Source: Patiria pectinifera
Lineage: Eukaryota > Echinodermata > Asteroidea > Valvatida > Asterinidae
Direction: 5' to 3'
Assembly (NCBI GenBank): GCA_029964075.1
Contig: CM057149.1
Span: 37,282,900 to 37,346,899, forward strand
DNA length: 64,000 nt
Positions within the stretch are counted from its first letter, which is position 1, and the number at the start of each line of letters is the position of its first letter. The notes below the pieces were generated by a model. The model saw only the letters and a program-made list of their open reading frames with translations. It made no database searches and was not told the DNA's origin. Shown one piece after another: positions 50,201-59,200 of the stretch. A program made the translations under genes and the position numbers.

Positions 50201-53200
50201 GCAGGCGGTACTCCTGCCGTTCGGGCGCTCAGGAGTATACTCGCGTTAACACGAGTAGCACATCCGAACGACCCCCCCCCCCCAGTGTGGTACATGTAGG
50301 TGCACTCACTCACAGACTGGTTCCTAATCCTCCGCTGAAATTTAGAATATCATTGTAGAGACCAGGAACAAGACTGACTTCCATGAGCAAGTTCAAGCGC
50401 GAACTATAGTTAACCATAGTTTGGCTAACTTCGCTCGAACGAAGGCTGGTTGGGCTACTCTAGTTGACTAATTGGAACCAGAGCCTGGGTCACGGTTGCA
50501 TCACCGGTTACCAATAGCCGCGGGCATCATAAAGCACAGCGGGGAGCCAGGACTCCAGACCATCGTTTGACTAGAGGCGTTTGAAATCGGCTGCAGAACT
50601 GGCTTCGAACCCATTTTGTTATTTCTGAAATCTTTCAGCCAGCGACAATTACCTGGTAGGTTGCAGTTTGGACCTGTCCAGGCAGATGGGCAATTACACT
50701 GGTAACCAGCCACATTGTTATTCATTGTAGGCACACACGCCCCTCCATTCATACAGGGAGACAAGGTGACGCACAGGTTAACTGAAGAAAAAAAAGGACA
50801 AATGAAGAATATTTTTCATTGGGTTTTGCCCTTCTCCGACATATAAGCCCAAAATAAAAATGTACATCTCCCTGATGCCAAAATTCCATCGTATAAAAAT
50901 GAGGAATTAGTCCCCCCCCCCCCCTCAAAAAAAACAATTCACAAAGAGCAAGACAAACAATCTGTGATTTTTTTTTCAGCCCAAAACAACTCTCAACCTC
51001 TGGTCCAATAGAGCCAGCCTGTTCTCTTTGTACCTATCTCACCGACTGACTGACTGACTGACTCCCCAACAGTCACTTGTAAGCAATGCATGTGTTATCA
51101 ATAATCAGGATTACCCTGTAAGGTATTGCAATGAACGAGTTAAACCCGGCCCATTGTGTAGACTAGATGCATGAACAGACCAAGGATGGATCCAGAGAGG
51201 TTACTGCCAAGGGTAGGGGAGGGGGGAGGGTATGCTGGGGGGGGGTATGCTGGGAGAGGGGGTATGCTGGGGGAGTGGGGTATGCTGGGGGAGGGTATAT
51301 GCTGGGGGAGGGGGGAGGGTATGCTGGGGAAGGGGGTGCGGAAGGGCTATGAAAACGGTTTCATTTGAGAAAATTTCAGCCACTACAGGGGGCGGGGACC
51401 CACACCTCTACACCCCCTGGATCTGCCACTGCAGACTTCTAGTGAAAAGCTATTCTGAATCAACTGAATATGTGATGCAATCAAGCTACATGAGTCATTT
51501 GTCGACCCTGGTCAATTTTTTTTTTTATACAGATTTGGCAAGAGCACCATCTCAGCATTACTGCTGTGAAAACCGCATGCTGATACCATCTTTAGTTCAA
51601 AATTTATGGAACTTAGAACACCAAGAGATGTGATGAAGTGATGTGATGAAGTGGTCCTATTTTGGCCTGAATCTCCAAATGAAAATTCCTGACAAACGAC
51701 TCATGTAGCCTGATTGCATCACATATAATGTGTGCACTCTGGGTCCAGCTCTACAAGGCCTGCCGTTTCTTGCCAGGGGGCTCGTGTGGGGTCTAGAGGG
51801 GCACAATGTGACATAATTATTTCACAGCCTTAAGCTTTTTTTGTACAATCTATTTAACAGTCCATTCCTAAACCAACAAAACTCAAATAATAAATGTGGC
51901 CATTTGCTGGGGACTTACCCGCTACTTCGCAGGTGAGACCACTCCATGCAGATGTGCAGACGCAGAGGTAATCGGGCTGATTATTGTTGGTGACAGACAC
52001 GCAGGTAGCGCCGTTTCTGCAAGGGTTGATGCTGCTACACAGATTCACTGATGATAAAAAAGATACATTATCAATAAGATTATTAATCCTGTAGAGGGAT
52101 GTTATTTTTATAAACATTTTTGGAGGAAAACTTTGGGGGTATTGAACTCACTATAGACTGTTTTACACTATCGTTTCCCCTACCCGTGTAGAAATCAACA
52201 CGGTTCCACCATCAGCAGAACCAGGTCCCATTGAACAAAGTAGGCTAGCCGTACCGTTGACGTTGTTTCAAAATTTTGTAACCCCTTCAAAAGTTTATGT
52301 CACTCAAACGGCTATAAAAAGGAGCCTTTTGACTACAATTTATAATACAACTTTTGAAAATCTTATGAACAACTATTTAAAATCACCCACAAGCCAAATA
52401 ACATGTATATAAGTTAGTGATAAGTCACGTGAGGCAATTTTCACTGGCAAATTGAAAGGCATCTAAATGTACTTTAAGAAAACAAGGAACCCTTAACTAT
52501 ATGATGAACCATGGATGAACAAAGTACATTTTCCCAACATCGATGGCAGTTCCCAGGATATTTACATGGGATTGATTTGTACATTGTTTTCATCTTGGGT
52601 TTGCCTGCCGCAAGTTGCTTGTATATTGACTTAATTAAAACAACGCTTAAAACTCATGAAATGACAATAATGAGAGCGGCAACGATGAGTTTTTATCACT
52701 CCTGACAACTCCTCCAATCGTGGGTTTTGATTCTCCGTGATTGAATCTTCTCTGTAGTTTGAAGACAAAGCCGTGATGGTCCACGCCGAGGGTCTTGAAG
52801 CAAGTCATGGAGTCCAGGTGTAGAAGGCCTTTCCAGTGATGTGTCCAACATTAGTATTGAGACACATGTAGGAGCCTGCTGATTGCTGATATAGCATTCC
52901 ACCTCAGCTGGTGTTGACATTTTCTTATTTGAACACCCTACCAATTAAATTTACGCCATACCTACGCCATACAGACAACATTTTGTGACGTCACATCTTG
53001 ATGTCACATTTTTACGCAGGCACTGGCAAATATTTCACCTTCCTCCTCCGATAAACGCAGAATCCACTAGGCAGCAGTTAATTATTGTTTTTATGAATGC
53101 TAACTTCACAACAACCTGTATGCCTTAAAAAGTTGGGGAGACCACCACATATGCAACCTATTGACAGATAGCTTTTGCAAATCCCACCTAATCACATTTT

Positions 53201-56200
53201 AAAATGCAAAATTGAATTACGCAATGTTGCAGTTGTGTCCATCACAGTCATTACAAGTGATCACAAGTGATCACAAGTGATCACAAGTCCATCACAAGTC
53301 CATCACAAGTCATCATAAGTCATCACAAGTCATCACAAGTCATCACAAGTCATCACACGTCATCCAGTCCCAAGTCAACTTACAAGCTATTAAATGAATT
53401 CGTCACTGTCCCCACAAGGTGACACTAACATCGAAAAATCAATATTTTGCGATTTTGATTTTTCCCCCTAATTGGTGATTAATTACACATATTCTATCTT
53501 CTCAAGAAGTTACTATACAAAGAGTTAATTAGTTTTGTCCAAATATTAATTAACATTAATTAACGTTTGTAACTTAATGGGTCAAAACCGGAAAATGTGT
53601 TTTCATGAAGTGTACTGTACCATTCTTTCGCGTTTAAATTCCTGCACACCACGCTTCAAAAACGGATTTTGCGTTTTCATGAAGTAACACAAATGTCACA
53701 CCTATGCGCAACTCACTTCTGGCGTTTTCACGAAGTGACGCTAATCCCATAGCTAATACACACGGGTAGCGTCACTTCGTGAAAACTCGAACACAGCGTT
53801 ATCTGACTTTTGAGTTTTCACGAAGTGTACTTATGATTAATTAGTTTGATAACTCATTTATAGTTATTTTGTTCAATAAAAATCATTCATTAACGTGTGA
53901 TTCAAGATCCTAGCTTTCAGACAATGCAACAAAATATGAATTTTGAGGCTAAAGCTATATTCAGATCACCGTTTCAAAACATCGTCAACTTCAATCGCCT
54001 GTATCTCGAAACACACATGTTCCACTTTGCAGGGGTTAAGGTCACTTCGTGGTGACGGTGGCGAATTGTGACTGTTACATGTGACCGAACTTGTAAAGTG
54101 ACTTCTTGTATAAACTAGACTTTTGACAGACTAGACTGCAACACTGGATGCAACATGAACCTTGCTAGTTTTTCCTAATTGGTTCATCTGATACTCGATA
54201 TCACGTACAACTTTACTCTGACTTTGTGAGAGACTTTTTATTTCTATCTGAGACAAACCTGGCTGATCGCAGTTGGTGCCCGTGAAGGTAGAAGGGCAGA
54301 AGCATTGATAGACCAGCAGACCGGTCGAGGAACGAAGCGCTTGGCACGTACCACCATTCCTACATGGATTACTCCCACAGGGGTTGACTAGTAGAACGAC
54401 AAAAAACGGTTTGTCAACATGGTTGATATAAACAAATTAAAATACAGGGTGATTAAAAAAAAACAACCAAATGTCGGGACTATTGTTTTATTGAAGTTTT
54501 GCATGCAGCACTTTCAAAATATAAGATATGAAAGCCCAATTCATAAGATTTCTTTTAGTACAAGAATCTTTCAAATCACTCATGTACTTTTCAGGTTACG
54601 GAATTGTAAACACAACCACCATTTTAAAGATCTGTCCACGGATCACAAAAAAAGGTGTGCATTCTTTCAGCAGAACGAAAACAATTCACACACATCCCTC
54701 TGTGGTTTGTTTTCGTTTTGCTGAAAGAATACTGAAATTTTTTGTGATCCGTAGACAAAACCTTAAAACGGTGGTTGTTTTTTTTAAATTCTGTAACTTG
54801 AAAAGTACGTAATTGATTTGAATGATTCTTGTACTTAAAGAAAGCTTATGAATTGGGCTTTTATATCCTAGATTTTGAAAGTGTTACATGCAGAACTTCA
54901 CTAAAACAATAGTCCTAACATTTGGGTTTCGGGTTTTTTTTTTACTCACCCTGTATTATTGCACAGCGTATGCTTTGCTGGCTGGTGTTAGCAGTAGGAC
55001 AATCTTGTCACATTTACCCAGACAAAACCAAATTTTTAGCACAAATACAATACTAATGGGAAACAGCAACACAAACAAATTGTTAGCTAAAGCTTACTTA
55101 GATATCTGTAAATGCTAAATTTGTCATTAAAAGGAATGCAAAGTTGGACTAAATCTTAGCCCTTTTTGGTGCAAACAAATTGCCATCATTTTTTGTTTTA
55201 CATCCACAATCCTCTTCACAACCAACCGTACATTTTTTTTGTAATAAATTCATTTAAAATTTCAAATCTTACTAAATATAACCATAATATCATCTATTTA
55301 AGCAAGCAACTATATTTTCCTTTAAGCAGATTGCATTACCTCAGACAGCAAAGTAGCAATGTATTTTTAGATTGTCTGGATTGTTGCTTATTCTTGTGAG
55401 TTTTTAAAAAAATTGCTGAAAAAGCAATGAAGATGATATATCAAAAATAAGACATCGATACGGGCAAAGTTTGACTTAAAAATGTAAAATTTAGGAGGTT
55501 GTTTGACCCAAAACACAAATAAGACGTATTTCACCCAAGATCTTTTACATCTCACATTAACTCACAAATTTTCACATTTTACATCTCACATTAAGCCACG
55601 TCTCCTGATGTTTTGACCAATCACAGGCCTAATTTGGGCAACCAAATATGTATGACACACCCAGATGAACATGCAGAGTGACATTTGGAAGGTGAAGTGG
55701 GCGGGGCTTAAAGTAGGCGGGCCTAAAGTGGGCGGGGCTTAAAAGGTCTATACAAACAATATCACTTTACAGAAAACATCAACTTTTTACACTGTACATA
55801 ACAGCAAAAAGCACAAGAAAAATACCTTGTTGACTTTCACATTGCACCGAGGGTATGGATGACAAGCAGGGGGGCATTGAAACTTATTGGGGCATTGAAC
55901 CAGTCAAATCTTTAAATCATTGTTTTCTTCAGTATACTTCCTAAGTTAACTGATCATCGATTCCACATATCACTGCATAGAATATCAGAAATGTAACTTG
56001 TAAATAAAATGTACTTTTTAAACTTTAGAACTAAAAGATATTAATTTGAAATTTCTTTCCGCGGGGTACCAGTTATCAGGCCAAGAGGAACGATTGTGAT
56101 TGGTCAGTGTTGGAGGCGTGAGCTTTAAATCTTGATTCTGATTGGCCAATATTAGCAGGGTCATGATATTAATATTCATGAGTAATTAAACTGGTATCTA

Positions 56201-59200
56201 TAAAAAGGATTCGACAAAACGTTCATCATTTTGATAAACTTAAAAAAAAAAACACCGGATTTTTAACATAATTATATTTAAAATTACCAGTGCAACAATG
56301 TGTTAAAGATGATCACTAAATTCTTGATGTTTAAGGAGGAGAAATCAAATGAAAGTTGCAACTGGTTCACAGCACCATACGAATGTGCACAAATTGCCAA
56401 AGTTTGTTTGTCATCCACACCCAAGATGCATTGTGAATATCGAAAAGGTTTATTATAACCAAAATTTCAGCAAAGCTCAGCAAACAAATGAGCAACTAAC
56501 TGAACAAGTTGACAAATATTTGCAGAAATTAAAAGCAGACTTAAAGGTATATGCTTACAGATTTTACAAATGATCACAAAATACTTTGAGGTGAAGCATG
56601 TACAAAAATATGCAACTACTTATGTTAGTTTGGTTACTGCATAGACTTTGGAGATAATCAAACAAAAAGCGTATTCTATGGGGGTTGTTTTCATGTTTGG
56701 GTTAATTTTAGTACTTCTTAAGAAAACACATAATTTTCCAAACATATTTTATAACTTACACTTAACAAGTAAAACCAATCACATTCAAACACATTTCCGC
56801 AAAAGCATTACACATAAAGCACATGTACACAAAAATTACGTATTTCCTTTGCTTTTGATAGAAAACAAACCTTCTATTTCACAGTTGGTGCCCGTATGCG
56901 TTGTGGGGCATGTGCATTGATAATTCAGAGTACCGGTGGCAGAACGGAATTGACTACACCCGCCCCCGTTTACACAGGGATTGCTGCTACACGGGTCGAC
57001 TAGAAGGAGAAAAAATGAAGGATTAAACCAAGAACTGGAACTTATAACTCTTACACATCCTGTTCGTCTTGGAAGATACTCCCAAAAATTAAATTTCCTA
57101 TTTAAAAAAATATTTAGCACCAAAAATTAAAATAAATGGAAAACCAATTTCATTAGGCACTTTTAGATGAAAAAAATGACTAAAATTGGCCAATCCGTTC
57201 AGAAAATATCACCATTTAAACACAATGACCCTAAAACCTGTCTCGTCCAAAAAAATGCGATTTCAAGAATCGTTGTCGCAATTGTCTTCAAACAGCACCA
57301 GCGATAAAATCTCAGTTTAAACGTTAAAAATATTCAATAGAATCCCTTTGAAGGCCAGTCCTTGAAAAAAAGTGGATTTTATAAATCATATTGTTTGCCT
57401 AACCAGGGTTGTTAATGAAGATATTGTGTACTACAGTTGGTGACAGTTGTTAAAACAAGTATTCTGTGTCATTTTCTTTGTTGTTCCAAACAGTCAAAAC
57501 ACACAATGAATTGCTTTTTTTTTGGACGAGACAGGTTTTAGGGTCATTGTGTTTAAATGGTGATATTCTTTGAACGGATTGAGCATTTTCAGTAATTTTT
57601 GTCACCTAAAAGTAGCTTTTGAAATTGGCTTTCCAGTCATTATTATTTTTGGTGCTAAATATTATTTCAAATATGAAATATAATTTTTGGGTTTTGGGTT
57701 CCGCTGTTTTTGACTCACCCTGTAGTGTTATTAATGACACTAGCTAATTTGAAAACAAGTCACCAAAATCACTGAACATTGTCCACGTATTAGTCTAGTG
57801 TAGTGTTTTTTTGTCTTCAAATCAAGCTCTGGAGCTTAGTCAAGCGGATGGAATAAAGCCGTCCGTGGACAAACATGTTTGGCATGTAAAATTTGTTAAC
57901 TTCCATATCTCGGAGACAAAATATGCATTTTGCAATTATTTTTTTCATCACTTACCTTTAAAAATCAATATTTCAATACCATTAAATTGAACTTTTGAAA
58001 TATGCTCAACAAGTAGGTGAAAATTGCTGTCAAAAGTGGGTTTCCTTCTTTTTGCACCAACCTGTAATTTGACAAACCTCCCTGACTTGTAAGGCTTATC
58101 ATCATGGAATTTGAGACCGCACCAAACGAGATGAAAGTTAGATTGAAACAAAATCATGACCATCTCTCATTCTTCACTTCCTAATTGTTTTAAAACATTT
58201 ACTTTTCCAAACATTTTTTATAACTTACATTTAACAAGTAAAACCAATCACATTCAAACACATTCCCGCAAAAGCGTTACACATAAAGCACATGTACGCA
58301 AAAAAATTACATATTTCAGTTGCTTTTGACAGAAAACAAACCTTCTATTTCACAGTTGGTTCCCGTATGTGTTGTGGGGCATGTGCATTGATAATTCAGA
58401 GTACCGGTGGCAGAACGGAATTGACTACACCCGCCCCCGTTTACACAGGGATTGCTGCTACACGGGTCGACTAGAAGGAGAAAAAATTAAGGATTAAACC
58501 AAAAATTGGAACTTATAACTCTTGCACATTGTGTCCCTCTTGGAAGATACTCCCTTTTGCTCAGGGTGGCCGCATTTACTTCATCTGGAGTACATGATAC
58601 AGGTGCAAAAGAAGGAAACACACTTTTGACAGGAATTTTAACCTACTTACTTAACTTATTTGAACGGTTTTATTCTTGTAACGTAGTGAAGTATAGCTTT
58701 TCAAAAAATCTTTTAACAAATTGAAGGGATAGTGTTATTAATGACACTAGCTAATTTGAAAACAAGTCACCAAAATCACTGAACATTGTCCACATATTAG
58801 TCTAGTGTCGTGTTTTTTTGTCTTCAAATCAAGCTCTGGAGCTCAGTCAAGCGTCACGTATGTTTGAAGATCAATATTTTAACACCATTAAATTGAATTT
58901 TTGACATATGCTCAACAAGTAGGTGAAAATTGCTGTCAAAAGTGGGTTTCCTTCTTTTTGCACCAACCTGTAGTTTGACAAACCTCCATGACTTGTAAGG
59001 CTTATCATCATGGAATTTGAGACTGCACCATCTCTCATTCTTCACTTCCTAATTGTCCAACCCCCCCCCCAAAAAAAATCTTTCCCAAACCCATTCTCCA
59101 AACCTTGCCTCTGAGCATTTTTGGTAGAAACCTTCGCAAATCCACCAAAATCTAACACACTGCAGTGACCCTTCTTTGCATTTTGACAAAATTTGAACAT

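Larger units (their letters stand above)
56720..58188. repeat. Tandem segmental duplication, unit 1 (contains exon 3)
   Basis: The unit runs from about AATTTTCCAAACAT (56,732) through exon 3, a MITE B piece and the flank CATGGAATTTGAGACCGCACC up to CTTCCTAATTGT (58,188). Unit 2 follows at once. Unit 1 also contains a fold-back element (57,073-57,722) that unit 2 lacks. Confidence 0.85.
58190..59057. repeat. Tandem segmental duplication, unit 2 (contains exon 2)
   Basis: The unit repeats in order CTTTTCCAAACAT, the exon, AGGATTAAACCAA, the MITE B and the flank ending CTTCCTAATTGT. Compared with unit 1 it keeps the left end of the MITE but has lost about 100 bases of MITE interior and about 37 bases of flank. 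Confidence 0.85.

Noticed and set aside
51201-51383. Proline/histidine-rich and glycine-rich frames
   Set aside because: Readings of the TATGCTGGGGGA tandem on opposite strands.
52696-52944. 82-codon minus-strand frame between exons 4 and 5
   Set aside because: It has a somewhat protein-like composition but no recognised motif, no cysteine spacing of an EGF domain and no fitting phase-1 splice sites.
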